Origin: Branchinecta lynchi | Lineage: Eukaryota; Arthropoda; Branchiopoda; Anostraca; Branchinectidae | Direction of reading: 5' to 3' | Assembly: GCA_023053575.1 (NCBI GenBank) | Contig: JAKZAP010000056.1 | Location: 61,909-125,908, forward strand | Length of the DNA stretch: 64,000 nucleotides | Part shown: in pieces, positions 1-13,150 of the stretch | Layout: every line of letters begins with the position of its first letter | Numbering within the stretch: position 1 is the stretch's first letter | Notes under the pieces: model-generated | What the model was told of the DNA's origin: nothing | The model's database searches: none | The model's input: the letters and a program-made list of their open reading frames with translations, nothing else | Position numbers and translations under genes: made by a program

Positions 1-2861
1 GGGAAAAACCAACACAGTGGGAAAACAAACCTTGTGGGAAAACCAACCTTGCGGGAAAGCGAACCTTTTGGGAAAACCAACACAGTGGGAAAACAAACCT
101 TGTGGGAAAACCAACTTTGCGGGAAAACCAACCTTGGGGGAAAACAAAGCTTGTGGGAAAGCGAACCTTTTGGGAAAACCAACACAGTGGGAAAACAAAC
201 CTTGTGAGAAAACAATCCTTGTGGGAAAACAAACCTTGTGGGGAAACAAACCTTGTGGGGAAACAAACCTTGTGGGAAAACTAACCTTGTGGGAAAACAA
301 ACCCTGCGGGAAAATCAACTTTGTGGGAAAACCAACCTTGTGGGGAAACAAACCTTTCGGGAAAACCAACCTTGTGGGAAAACAAACCTTGTGGGAAAAC
401 AAACCTTGTGGGAAAACAAACCTTATGGGGAAAGCAACCCTGCGGGAAAACCAACCTAGTGGGAAAGCGAACCTTTTGGGAAAACCAACACAGTGGGAAA
501 ACAAACCTTGTGGGAAAACCAACCTTGCGGGAAAACCAACCTTGTGGGAAAACAAACCTTGTGGGAAAACAAACCTTGTGGGGAAACAAACGTTGTGGGG
601 AAACAAACCTTGTGGGAAAACTAACCTTGTGGGAAAACAAACCTTGCGGGAAAACTAACCTTGTGGGAAAACAAACCCTGCGGGAAAACCAACCTTGTGG
701 GAAAACCAACCTCTTGGGGAAACAAACCTTTCGGGAAAATCAACCTTGTGGGAAAACAAACCTTGTGGGAAAACAAACCTTATGGGAAACAAACCTTGTG
801 GGGAAACAAACCTTGTGGGAAAACCAACCTTGCGGGAAAGCGAACCTTTTGGGAAAACCAACACAGTGGGAAAACAAACCTTGCGGGAAAACCAACCTTG
901 CGGGAAAACCAACCTTGGGTGAAAACAAAGCTTGTGGGAAAACAAACCTTGTGAGAAAACCAACCTAGTGGGAAAAACAACCTAGTGGGAAAACAAACCT
1001 TGTGAGAAAACAAACCTTGTGGGAAAACCAACCTTATGGGGAAAGCAACCCTGCGGGAAAACCAACCTTGTGGGAAAACCAACCTTGTGGGAAAGCGAAC
1101 CTTTTGGGAAAAACCAACACAGTGGGAAAACAAACCTTGTGGGAAAACCAACCTTGCGGGAAAGCGAACCTTTTGGGAAAACCAACACAGTGGGAAAACA
1201 AACCTTGTGGGAAAACCAACCTTGCGGGAAAACCAACCTTGGGGGAAAACAAAGCTTGTGGGAAAACAAACCTTTTGGGAAAACAAACCTTGTGGGAAAA
1301 CAAACCTTGTGGGAAAACAAACCTTGTGAGAAAACAAACCTTGTGGGAAAACCAACCTTATGGGGAAAGAAACCTTGTGGGGAAACAAACCTTTCGGGAA
1401 AACCAACCTTGTGGTAAAACAAACCTTGTGGGAAAACAAACCTTGTGGGAAAACAAACCTTGTGGGAAAACAAACCTTATGGAAAAACAAACCTTGTGGG
1501 GAAACAAACCTTGTGGGAAAACCAACAACAACCTATTAGGAAAACAAACCTTGTGAGAAAACAAACCTTGTGGGAAAACCAACCTTATGGGGAAAGCAAC
1601 CCTGCGTGAAAACCAACCTTGTGGGAAAACCAACCTTGTGGGAAAGCGAACCTTTTGGGAAAACCAACACAGTGGGAAAACAAACCTTGTGGGAAAACCA
1701 ACCTTGCGGGAAAACCAACCTTGGGGGAAAACAAACCTTGTGGGAAAACAAACCTTGTGGGGAAACAAACCTAGTGGGAAAACAATCCTTGTGGGAAAAC
1801 AAACCTTGTGGGGAAACAAACCTTGCGGGAAAACTAACCTTGTGGGAAAACAAACCCTGCGGGAAAACAAACCTTGTGGGAAAACCAACCTTGTGGGGAA
1901 ACAAACCTTTCGGGAAAACCAACCTTGTGGGAAAACAAACCTTGTGGGAAAACAAACCTTGTGGGAAAACAAACCTTGTGGGAAAACAAACCTTGTGAGA
2001 AAACAAACCTTGTGGGGAAACAAACCTAGTGGGAAAACAAACCTTGTGAGAAAACAAACCTTGTGGGAAAACCAACCTTATGGGAAAACAAACCTAGTGG
2101 GAAAACAAACCTTGTGGGGAAACAAACCTTTCGGGAAAACCAACCTTGTGGGAAAACAAACCTTGTGGGAAAACCAACCTTTTGGGAAAGCGAACCTTTT
2201 GGGAAAACCAACACAGTGGGGAAACAAACCTTGTGGGAAAACCAACCTTGCGGGAAAACCAATCTTGGGGGAAAACAAACCTTGTGGGAAAACAAACCTT
2301 GTGGGGAAACAAACCTAGTGGGAAAACAATCCTTGTGGGAAAACAAACCTTGTGGGGAAACAAACCTTGCGGGAAAACTAACCTTGTGGGAAAACAAACC
2401 CTGCGGGAAAACAAACCTTGTGGGAAAACCAACCTTGTGGGGAAACAAACCTTTCGGGAAAACCAACCTTGTGGGAAAACAAACCTTGTGGGAAAACAAA
2501 CCTTGTGGGAAAACAAACCTTGTGGGAAAACAAACCTTGTGAGAAAACAAACCTTGTGGGGAAACAAACCTAGTGGGAAAACAAACCTTGTGAGAAAACA
2601 AACCTTGTGGGAAAACCAACCTTATGGGAAAACAAACCTAGTGGGAAAACAAACCTTGTGGGGAAACAAACCTTTCGGGAAAACCAACCTTGTGGGAAAA
2701 CAAACCTTGTGGGAAAACAAACCTTGTGGGAAAGCGAACCTTTTGGGAAAACCAACACAGTGGGAAAACAAACCTTGTGGGAAAACCAACCTTGCGGGAA
2801 AACCAACCTTGGGGGAAAACAAACCTTGTGGGAAAACAAACCTTGTGGGGAAACAAACCTA
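1..2861 (+). repeat. 17-bp satellite array, forward orientation, segment 1
   Basis: Tandem monomers of 17 bp (consensus GGGAAAACAAACCTTGT) run from the window edge. Common variants carry ccaacc, ctaacc, caatcc, caaccctgcg, ggggaaacaaacctttcg, cctagtg or gtgagaaaac. A linked pair, aagcgaaccttttgg then accaacacagtgg, recurs as an anchor. A tandem duplication with an offset of 544 bp (32 monomers) is visible around 1.54-2.62 kb. Long open frames on both strands are by-products of a stop-free monomer and are not genes. The array continues beyond the left edge. Confidence 0.97.
2779..2861 (+). repeat. 83-bp direct repeat, left of inverted block
   Basis: These 83 bases match 4028-4110 exactly and sit immediately left of the inverted block. 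The right copy continues into ordinary array sequence (gtgggaaaacaatcc), as the left copy would have done without the inverted insert. The motif also fits common array sequence, so part of the identity could be the array's own periodicity. Confidence 0.8.
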
Positions 2862-4027
2862 ACAAAGTTTGTTTTCTCACAAGATTTTTTTTCCCACTGT
2901 GTTGGTTTTCCCAAAAGGTTCGCTTTCCCGCAAGGTTGGTTTTCCCACAAGGTTGGTTTTCCCGCAGGGTTTGTTTTCCCACAAGGTTGGTTTTCCCGCA
3001 GGGTTTGTTTTCCCACAAGGTTAGTTTTCCCGAAAGGTTTGTTTCCCCACAAGGTTGGTTTTCCCACAAGGTTGGTTTTCCCGCAGGGTTTGTTTTCCCA
3101 CAAGGTTTGTTTTCCCACAAGGTTTGTTTTCCCACAAGGTTGGTTTTCCCGAAAGGTTTGCTTTCCCACAAGGTTGGTTTTCCCGAAAGGTTTGTTTCCC
3201 CACAAGGTTGGTTTTCCCACAAGGTTGGTTTTCCCGAAAGGTTTGTTTCCCCACAAGGTTGGTTTTCCCGCAAGGTTTGTTTCCCCACAAGGTTTGTTTT
3301 CCCACAAGGATTGTTTTCTCACAAGGTTTGTTTTCCCACAAGGTTTGTTTTCCCCCAAGGTTTGTTTTCCCACAAGGTTGGTTTTCCCGAAACTTTTGTT
3401 TCCCCACAAGGTTTGTTTTCCCACAAGGATTGTTTTCTCACAAGGTATGTTTTCCCACTGTGTTGGTTTTCCCAAAAGGTTCGCTTTCCCGCAAGGTTGG
3501 TTTTCCCACAAGGATTGTTTTCCCACTAGGTTTGTTTCCCCACAAGGTTTGTTTTCCCAAAAGGTTTGTTTTCCCCCAAGGTTGGTTTTCCCGCAAGGTT
3601 GGTTTTCCCAAAAGGTTTGTTTTCCCACTATGTTGGTTTTCCCAAAAGGTTCGCTTTCCCACAAGGTTGGTTTTCCCACAAGGTTTGTTTTCCCACAAGG
3701 TTGGTTTTCCCGAAAGGTTTTTTTCCCCACAAGGTGGGTTTTCCCACAAGGTTGGTTTTCCCGCAGGGTTTGTTTTCCCACAAGGTTTGTTTTCCCACAA
3801 GGTTTGTTTTCCCACAAGGTTGGTTTTCCCGAAAGGTTTTGTTTTCCCACAAGGTTGGTTTTCCCGAAAGGTTTGTTTCCCCACAAGGCTGGTTTTCCCA
3901 CAAGTTTGGTTTTCCCGAAAGGTTTGTTTCCCCACAAGGTTGGTTTTCCCTTAAGGTTTGTTTCCCCACAAGGTTTGTTTTCCCACAAGGATTGTTTTCC
4001 CACTAGGTTTGTTTCCCCACAAGGTTG
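2862..4027 (-). repeat. Inverted 1166-bp block of the satellite
   Basis: The plus strand changes abruptly from ggggaaacaaaccta to monomers reading ttgttttcccacaagg, the reverse complement of the array. It returns to forward monomers at about 4028. The reverse complement of roughly 2866-3290 reads like the unit found near 36016-36420, 56296-56740, 57673-58110 and 60971-61410, with the same order of variant monomers. The block is therefore an inverted copy of a unit type common in the right half of the window. Junction bases are uncertain by a few nucleotides because of the repetition. Confidence 0.93.
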
Positions 4028-4110
4028 GGGAAAACCAACCTTGCGGGAAAACCAACCTTGGGGGAAAACAAACCTTGTGGGAAAACAAACCTTGTGGGGA
4101 AACAAACCTA
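4028..4110 (+). repeat. 83-bp direct repeat, right of inverted block
   Basis: Exact copy of 2779-2861 at the right junction of the inverted block. Array sequence resumes in phase after it. Confidence 0.8.
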
Positions 4111-5044
4111 GTGGGAAAACAATCCTTGTGGGAAAACCAAACTTGCGGGAAAGCGAACCTTTTGGGAAAACCAACACAGTGGGAAAACAAATCTTGTGAG
4201 AAAACAATCCTTGTGGGAAAACAAACCTTGTGGGGAAACAAACCTTGTGGGGAAACAAACCTTGTGGGAAAACTAACCTTGTGGGAAAACAAACCTTGCG
4301 GGAAAACTAACCTTGTGGGAAAACAAACCCTGCGGGAAAACCAACCTTGTGGGAAAACCAACCTCTTGGGGAAACAAACCTTTCGGGAAAACCAACACAG
4401 TGGGAAAACAAACCTTGTGGGGAAACAAACCTTGTGGGGAAACAAACCTTGTGGGAAAACTAACCTTGTGGGAAAACAAACCTTGCGGGAAAACTAACCT
4501 TGTGGGAAAACAAACCCTGCGGGAAAACTAACCTTGTGGGAAAACAAACCTTGTGGGAAAACAAACCTTATGGGGAAAGCAACCCTGCGGGAAAACCAAC
4601 CTTGTGGAAAAACCAACCTTGTGGGAAAGCGAACCTTTTGGGAAAACCAACACAGTGGGAAAACAAACCTTGTGGGGAAACAAACCTTGTGGGAAAACTA
4701 ACCTTGTGGGAAAACAAACCTTGCGGGAAAACTAACCTTGTGGGAAAACAAACCCTGCGGGAAAACCAACCTTGTGGGAAAACCAACCTTTTGGGGAAAC
4801 AAACCTTTCGGGAAAACCAACCTTGTGGGAAAACAAATCTTGTGGGAAAACAAACCTTATGGGAAACAAACCTTGTGGGGAAACAAACCTTGTGGGAAAA
4901 CCAACCTTGCGGGAAAGCGAACCTTTTGGGAAAACCATCACAGTGGGAAAACAAACCTTGCGGGAAAACCAACCTTGCGGGAAAACCAACCTTGGGTGAA
5001 AACAAAGCTTGTGGGAAAACAAACCTTGTGGGAAAACCAACCTA

Positions 5045-6013
5045 GTGGGAAAAACAACCTAGTGGGAAAACAAACCTTGTGAGAAAACAAACCTTGTGGG
5101 AAAACCAACCTTATGGGGAAAGCAACCCTGCGGGAAAACCAACCTTGTGGGAAAACCAACCTTGTGGGAAAGCGAACCTTTTGGGAAAAAACAACACAGT
5201 GGGAAAACAAACCTTGTGGGAAAACCAACCTTGCGGGAAAGCGAACCTTTTGGGAAAACCAACACAGTGGGAAAACAAACCTTGTGGGAAAACCAACCTT
5301 GCGGGAAAACCAACCTTGGGGGAAAACAAAGCTTGTGGGAAAACAAACCTTTTGGGAAAGCAAACCTTGTGGGAAAACAAACCTTGTGGGAAAACAAACC
5401 TTGTGAGAAAACAAACCTTTTGGGAAAACCAACCTTATGGGGAAAGAAACCTTGTGGGGAAACAAACCTTTCGGGAAAACCAACCTTGTGGTAAAACAAA
5501 CCTTGTGGGAAAACAAACCTTGTGGGAAAACAAACCTTGTGGGAAAAGAAACCTTATGGGAAAACAAACCTTGTGGGGAAACAAACCTTGTGGGAAAACC
5601 AACAACAACCTATTGGGAAAACAAACCTTGTGAGAAAACAAACCTTGTGGGAAAACCAACCTTATGGGGAAAGCAACCCTGCGGGAAAACCAACTTTGTG
5701 GGAAAACCAACCTTGTGGGAAAGCGAACCTTTTGGGAAAACCAACACAGTGGGAAAACAAACCTTGTGGGAAAACCAACCTTGCGGGAAAACCAACCTTG
5801 GGGGAAAACAAACCTTGTGGGAAAACAAACCTTGTGGGGAAACAAACCTAGTGGGAAAACAATCCTTGTGGGAAAACAAACCTTGTGGGGAAACAAACCT
5901 TGCGGGAAAACTAACCTTGTGGGAAAACAAACCCTGCGGGAAAACAAACCTTGTGGGAAAACCAACCTTGTGGGGAAACAAACCTTTCGGGAAAACCAAC
6001 CTTGTGGGAAAAC
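5045..6013 (+). repeat. Tandem duplication, offset 1079 bp, copy 1
   Basis: About 0.97 kb with the same order of variant monomers as 6124-7092, including the off-register motif ccaacaacaacctatt at 5599 (6678 in copy 2). The offset is not a multiple of 17 because the unit includes off-register monomers. Confidence 0.8.
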
Positions 6014-6123
6014 CAACCTTGTGGGAAAGCGAACCTTTTGGGAAAAAACAACACAGTGGGAAAACAAACCTTGTGGGAAAACCAACCTTGCGGGAAAGCG
6101 AACCTTTTGGGAAAACCAACACA

Positions 6124-7092
6124 GTGGGAAAAACAACCTAGTGGGAAAACAAACCTTGTGAGAAAACAAACCTTGTGGGAAAACCAACCTTATGGGGAAA
6201 GCAACCCTGCGGGAAAACCAACCTTGTGGGAAAACCAACCTTGTGGGAAAGCGAACCTTTTGGGAAAAAACAACACAGTGGGAAAACAAACCTTGTGGGA
6301 AAACCAACCTTGCGGGAAAGCGAACCTTTTGGGAAAACCAACACAGTGGGAAAACAAACCTTGTGGGAAAACCAACCTTGCGGGAAAACCAACCTTGGGG
6401 GAAAACAAAGCTTGTGGGAAAACAAACCTTTTGGGAAAGCAAACCTTGTAGGAAAACAAACCTTGTGGGAAAACAAACCTTGTGAGAAAACAAACCTTTT
6501 GGGAAAACCAACCTTATGGGGAAAGAAACCTTGTGGGGAAACAAACCTTTCGGGAAAACCAACCTTGTGGTAAAACAAACCTTGTGGGAAAACAAACCTT
6601 GTGGGAAAACAAACCTTGTGGGAAAAGAAACCTTATGGGAAAACAAACCTTGTGGGGAAACAAACCTTGTGGGAAAACCAACAACAACCTATTGGGAAAA
6701 CAAACCTTGTGAGAAAACAAACCTTGTGGGAAAACCAACCTTATGGGGAAAGCAACCCTGCGGGAAAACCAACTTTGTGGGAAAACCAACCTTGTGGGAA
6801 AGCGAACCTTTTGGGAAAACCAACACAGTGGGAAAACAAACCTTGTGGGAAAACCAACCTTGCGGGAAAACCAACCTTGGGGGAAAACAAACCTTGTGGG
6901 AAAACAAACCTTGTGGGGAAACAAACCTAGTGGGAAAACAATCCTTGTGGGAAAACAAACCTTGTGGGGAAACAAACCTTGCGGGAAAACTAACCTTGTG
7001 GGAAAACAAACCCTGCGGGAAAACAAACCTTGTGGGAAAACCAACCTTGTGGGGAAACAAACCTTTCGGGAAAACCAACCTTGTGGGAAAAC
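6124..7092 (+). repeat. Tandem duplication, offset 1079 bp, copy 2
   Basis: Second copy of 5045-6013. The two diverge after about 6013/7092, where copy 1 goes on to aaccaaccttgtgggaaagc and copy 2 to aacaaacc monomers. Confidence 0.8.
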
Positions 7093-9624
7093 AAACCTTG
7101 TGGGAAAACAAACCTTGTGGGAAAACAAACCTTGTGGGAAAACAAACCTTGTGAGAAAACAAACCTTGTGGGGAAACAAACCTAGTGGGAAAACAAACCT
7201 TGTGAGAAAACAAACCTTGTGGGAAAACCAACCTTCTGGGAAGACAAACCTAGTGGGAAAACAAACCTTGTGGGGAAACAAACCTTTCGGGAAAACCAAC
7301 CTTGTGGGAAAACAAACCTTGTGGGAAAACCAACCTTTTGGGAAAGCGAACCTTTTGGGAAAACCAACACAGTGGGGAAACAAACCTTGTGGGAAAACCA
7401 ACCTTGCGGGAAAACCAATCTTGGGGGAAAACAAACCTTGTGGGAAAACAAACCTTGTGGGGAAACAAACCTAGTGGGAAAACAATCCTTGTGGGAAAAC
7501 AAACCTTGTGGGGAAACAAACCTTGCGGGAAAACTAACCTTGTGGGAAAACAAACCCTGCGGGAAAACAAACCTTGTGGGAAAACCAACCTTGTGGGGAA
7601 ACAAACCTTTCGGGAAAACCAACCTTGTGGGAAAACAAACCTTGTGGGAAAACAAACCTTGTGGGAAAACAAACCTTGTGGGAAAACAAACCTTGTGAGA
7701 AAACAAACCTTGTGGGGAAACAAACCTAGTGGGAAAACAAACCTTGTGAGAAAACAAACCTTGTGGGAAAACCAACCTTATGGGAAAACAAACCTAGTGG
7801 GAAAACAAACCTTGTGGGGAAACAAACCTTTCGGGAAAACCAACCTTGTGGGAAAACAAACCTTGTGGGAAAACAAACCTTGTGGGAAAGCGAACCTTTT
7901 GGGAAAACCAACACAGTGGGAAAACAAACCTTGTGGGAAAACCAACCTTGCGGGAAAACCAACCTTGGGGGAAAACAAACCTTGTGGGAAAACAAACCTT
8001 GTGGGGAAACAAACCTAGTGGGAAAACAATCCTTGTGGGAAAACCAACCTTGCGGGAAAGCGAACCTTTTGGGAAAACCAACACAGTGGGAAAACAAACC
8101 TTGTGAGAAAACAGTCCTTGTGGGGAAACAAACCTTGTGGGGAAACAAACCTTGTGGGGAAACAAACCTTGTGGGAAAACTAACCTTGTGGGAAAACAAA
8201 CCTTGCGGGAAAATTAACCTTGTGGGAAAACAATCCCTGCGGGAAAACCAACCTTGTGGGAAAACCAACCTCTTGGGGAAACAAACCTTTCGGGAAAACC
8301 AACCTTGTGGGAAAACAAACCTTGTGGGAAAACAAACCTTGTGGGAAAACAAACCTTATGGGGAAAGCAACCCAGCGGGAAAACCAACCTTGTGGGAAAA
8401 CCAACCTTGTGGGAAAGCGAACCTTTTGGGAAAACCAACACAGTGGGAAAACAAACCTTGTGGGAAAACCAACCTTGCGGGAAAACCAACCTTGTGGGAA
8501 AACAAACCTTGTGGGAAAACAAACCTTGTGGGAAAACAAACCTTGTGGGAAAACAAACCTTATGGGAAACAAACCTTGTGGGGAAACAAACCTTGTGGGA
8601 AAACCAACCTTGCGGGAAAGCGAACCTTTTGGGAAAACCAACACAGTGGGAAAACAAACCTTGCGGGAAAACCAACCTTGCGGGAAAACCAACCTTGGGT
8701 GAAAACAAAGCTTGTGGGAAAACAAACCTTGTGGGAAAACCAACCTAGTGGGAAAAACAACCTAGTGGGAAAACAAACCTTGTGAGAAAACAAACCTTGT
8801 GGGAAAACCAACCTTATGGGGAAAGCAACCCTGCGGGAAAACCAACCTTGTGGGAAAACCAACCTTGTGGGAAAGCGAACCTTCTGGGAAAAACCAACAC
8901 AGTGGGAAAACAAACCTTGTGGGAAAACCAACCTTGCGGAAAAGCGAACCTTTTGGGAAAAAAAACACAGTGGGAAAACAAACCTTGTGGGAAAACCAAC
9001 CTTGCGGGAAAACCAACCTTGGGGGAAAACAAAGCTTGTGGGAAAACAAACCTTTTGGGAAAACAAACCTTGTGGGAAAACAAACCTTGTGGGAAAACAA
9101 ACCTTGTGAGAAAACAAACCTTGTGGGAAAACCAACCTTATGGGGAAAGAAACCTTGTGGGGAAACAAACCTTTCGGGAAAACCAACCTTGTGGTAAAAC
9201 AAACCTTGTGGGAAAACAAACCTTGTGGGAAAACAAACATTGTGGGAAAAGAAACCTTATGGGAAAACAAACCTTGTGGGGAAACAAACCTTGTGGGAAA
9301 ACCAACAACAACCTATTGGGAAAACAAACCTTGTGAGAAAAAAAACCTTGTGGGAAAACCAACCTTATGGGGAAAGCAACCCTGCGGGAAAACCAACCTT
9401 GTGGGAAAGCGAACCTTTTGGGAAAACCAACACAGTGGGAAAACAAACCTTGTGGGAAAACCAACCTTGCGGGAAAACCAACCTTGGGGGAAAACAAACC
9501 TTGTGGGAAAACAAACCTTGTGGGGAAACAAACCTAGTGGGAAAACAATCCTTGTGGGAAAACAAACCTTGTGGGGAAACAAACCTTGCGGGAAAACTAA
9601 CCTTGTGGGAAAACAAACCCTGCG

Positions 9625-11314
9625 AGAAAACAAACCTTGTGGGAAAACGAACCTTGTGGGAAAACCAACCTTATGGGAAGACAAACCTAGTGGGAAAACA
9701 AACCTTGTGGGGAAACAAACCTTTCGGGAAAACCAACCTTGTGGGAAAACAAACCTTGTGGGAAAACCAACCTTGCGGGAAAGCGAACCTTTTGGGAAAA
9801 CCAACACAGTGGGAAAACAAACCTTGTGAGAAAACAAACCTTGTGGGGAAACAAACCTAGTGGGAAAACAATCCTTGTGGGAAAACAAACCTTGTGGGGA
9901 AACAAACCTTGCGGGAAAACTAACCTTGAGGGAAAACAAACCCTGCGGGAAAACAAACCTTGTGGGAAAACCAACCTTGTGGGGAAACAAACCTTTCGGG
10001 AAAACCAACCTTGTGGGAAAACAAACCTTGTGGGAAAACAACCTTGTGGGAAAACAAACCTTGTGGGAAAATAAACCTTGTGAGAAAAAAAACCTTGTGG
10101 GGAAACAAACCTAGTGGAAAAACAAACCTTGTGAGTAAAACAAACCTTGTGGGAAAACCAACCTTATGGGAAAACAAACCTAGTGGGAAAACAAACCTTG
10201 TGGGGAAACAAACCTTTCGGGAAAACCAACCTTGTGGGAAAACAAACCTTGTGGGAAAACCAACCTTGTGGGAAAGCGAACCTTTTGGGAAAACCAACAC
10301 AGTGGGAAAACAAACCTTGTGGGATAACCAACCTTGCGGGAAAACCAACCTTGGGGGAAAACAAACCTTGTGGGAAAACAAACCTTGTGGGGAAACAAAC
10401 CTAGTGGGAAAACAATCCTTGTGGGAAAACCAACCTTGCGGGTACGCGAACCTTTTGGGAAAACCAACACAGTGGGAAAACAAACCTTGTGAGAAAACAA
10501 TCCTTGTGGGAAAACAAACCTTGTGGGGAAACAAACCTTGTGGGGAAACAAACCTTGTGGGAAAACTAACCTTGTGGGAAAACAAACCTTGCGGGAAAAC
10601 TAACCTTGTGGGAAAACAAACCCTGCGGGAAAACCAACCTTGTGGGAAAACCAACCTCTTGGGGAAACAAACCTTTCGGGAAAACCAACCTTGTGGGAAA
10701 ACAAACCTTGTGGGAAAACAAACCTTGTGGGAAAACAAACCTTATGGGGAAAGCAACCCTGCGGGAAAACCAACCTTGTGGGAAAACCAACCTTGTGGGA
10801 AAGCGAACCTTTTGGGAAAACCAACACAGTGGGAAAACAAACCTTGTGGGAAAACCAACCTTGCGGGAAAACCAACCTTGTGGGAAAACAAACCTTGTGG
10901 GAAAAAAAACCTTGTGGGAAAACAAACCTTGTGGGAAAACAAACCTTATGGGAAACAAACCTTGTGGGGAAACAAACCTTGTGGGAAAACCAACCTTGCG
11001 GGAAAGCGAACCTTTTGGGAAAACCAACACAGTGGGAAAACAAACCTTGCGGGAAAACCAACCTTGCGGGAAAACCAACCTTGGGTGAAAACAAAGCTTG
11101 TGGGAAAACAAACCTTGTGGGAAAACCAACCTAGTGGGAAAAACAACCTAGTGGGAAAACAAACCTTGTGAGAAAACAAACCTTGTGGGAAAACCAACCT
11201 TATGGGGAAAGCAACCCTGCGGGAAAACCAACCTTGTGGGAAAACCAACCTTGTGGGAAAGCGAACCTTTTGGGAAAAACCAACACAGTGGGAAAACAAA
11301 CCTTGTGGGAAAAC
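9625..11314 (+). repeat. Tandem duplication, offset 1836 bp, copy 1
   Basis: About 1.69 kb matching 11461-13150 at a constant offset of 1836 bp (108 monomers). Shared rare variants include gtgagtaaaac (10131 and 11967) and gataaccaacc. A private difference is ggtacgcgaacc here against ggtaagcgaacc in copy 2. Confidence 0.85.
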
Positions 11315-11460
11315 GAACCTTGTGGGGAAACAAACCTTTCGGGAAAACCAACCTTGTGGGAAAACAAACCTTGTGGGAAAACAAACCTTGTGGGAAAACA
11401 AACCTTGTGGGGAAACAAACCTTGTGAGAAAACAAACCTTGTGGGGAAACAAACCTAGTG

Positions 11461-13150
11461 GGAAAACAAACCTTGTGAGAAAACAAACCTTGTGGGAAAA
11501 CCAACCTTATGGGAAGACAAACCTAGTGGGAAAACAAACCTTGTGGGGAAACAAACCTTTCGGGAAAACCAACCTTGTGGGAAAACAAACCTTGTGGGAA
11601 AACCAACCTTGCGGGAAAGCGAACCTTTTGGGAAAACCGACACAGTGGGAAAACAAACCTTGTGAGAAAACAAACCTTGTGGGGAAACAAACCTAGTGGG
11701 AAAACAATCCTTGTGGGAAAACAAACCTTGTGGGGAAACAAACCTTGCGGGAAAACTAACCTTGAGGGAAAACAAACCCTGCGGGAAAACAAACCTTGTG
11801 GGAAAACCAACCTTGTGGGGAAACAAACCTTTCGGGAAAACCAACCTTGTGGGAAAACAAACCTTGTGGGAAAACAACCTTGTGGGAAAACAAACCTTGT
11901 GGGAAAATAAACCTTGTGAGAAAAAAAACCTTGTGGGGAAACAAACCTAGTGGAAAAACAAACCTTGTGAGTAAAACAAACCTTGTGGGAAAACCAACCT
12001 TATGGGAAAACAAACCTAGTGGGAAAACAAACCTTGTGGGGAAACAAACCTTTCGGGAAAACCAACCTTGTGGGAAAACAAACCTTGTGGGAAAACCAAC
12101 CTTGTGGGAAAGCGAACCTTTTGGGAAAACCAACACAGTGGGAAAACAAACCTTGTGGGATAACCAACCTTGCGGGAAAACCAACCTTGGGGGAAAACAA
12201 ACCTTGTGGGAAAACAAACCTTGTGGGGAAACAAACCTAGTGGGAAAACAATCCTTGTGGGAAAACCAACCTTGCGGGTAAGCGAACCTTTTGGGAAAAC
12301 CAACACAGTGGGAAAACAAACCTTGTGAGAAAACAATCCTTGTGGGAAAACAAACCTTGTGGGGAAACAAACCTTGTGGGGAAACAAACCTTGTGGGAAA
12401 ACTAACCTTGTGGGAAAACAAACCTTGCGGGAAAACTAACCTTGTGGGAAAACAAACCCTGCGGGAAAACCAACCTTGTGGGAAAACCAACCTCTTGGGG
12501 AAACAAACCTTTCGGGAAAACCAACCTTGTGGGAAAACAAACCTTGTGGGAAAACAAACCTTGTGGGAAAACAAACCTTATGGGGAAAGCAACCCTGCGG
12601 GAAAACCAACCTTGTGGGAAAACCAACCTTGTGGGAAAGCGAACCTTTTGGGAAAACCAACACAGTGGGAAAACAAACCTTGTGGGAAAACCAACCTTGC
12701 GGGAAAACCAACCTTGTGGGAAAACAAACCTTGTGGGAAAACAAACCTTGTGGGAAAACAAACCTTGTGGGAAAACAAACCTTATGGGAAACAAACCTTG
12801 TGGGGAAACAAACCTTGTGGGAAAACCAACCTTGCGGGAAAGCGAACCTTTTGGGAAAACCAACACAGTGGGAAAACAAACCTTGCGGGAAAACCAACCT
12901 TGCGGGAAAACCAACCTTGGGTGAAAACAAAGCTTGTGGGAAAACAAACCTTGTGGGAAAACCAACCTAGTGGGAAAAACAACCTAGTGGGAAAACAAAC
13001 CTTGTGAGAAAACAAACCTTGTGGGAAAACCAACCTTATGGGGAAAGCAACCCTGCGGGAAAACCAACCTTGTGGGAAAACCAACCTTGTGGGAAAGCGA
13101 ACCTTTTGGGAAAAACCAACACAGTGGGAAAACAAACCTTGTGGGAAAAC
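11461..13150 (+). repeat. Tandem duplication, offset 1836 bp, copy 2
   Basis: Second copy of 9625-11314. Agreement stops after 11314/13150, where the following monomers differ. Confidence 0.85.

Noticed and set aside
340..380. CENP-B box in the satellite (tttcgggaaaaccaacc)
   Set aside because: TTCG is present but the second conserved half (A..CGGG at correct spacing) is not.
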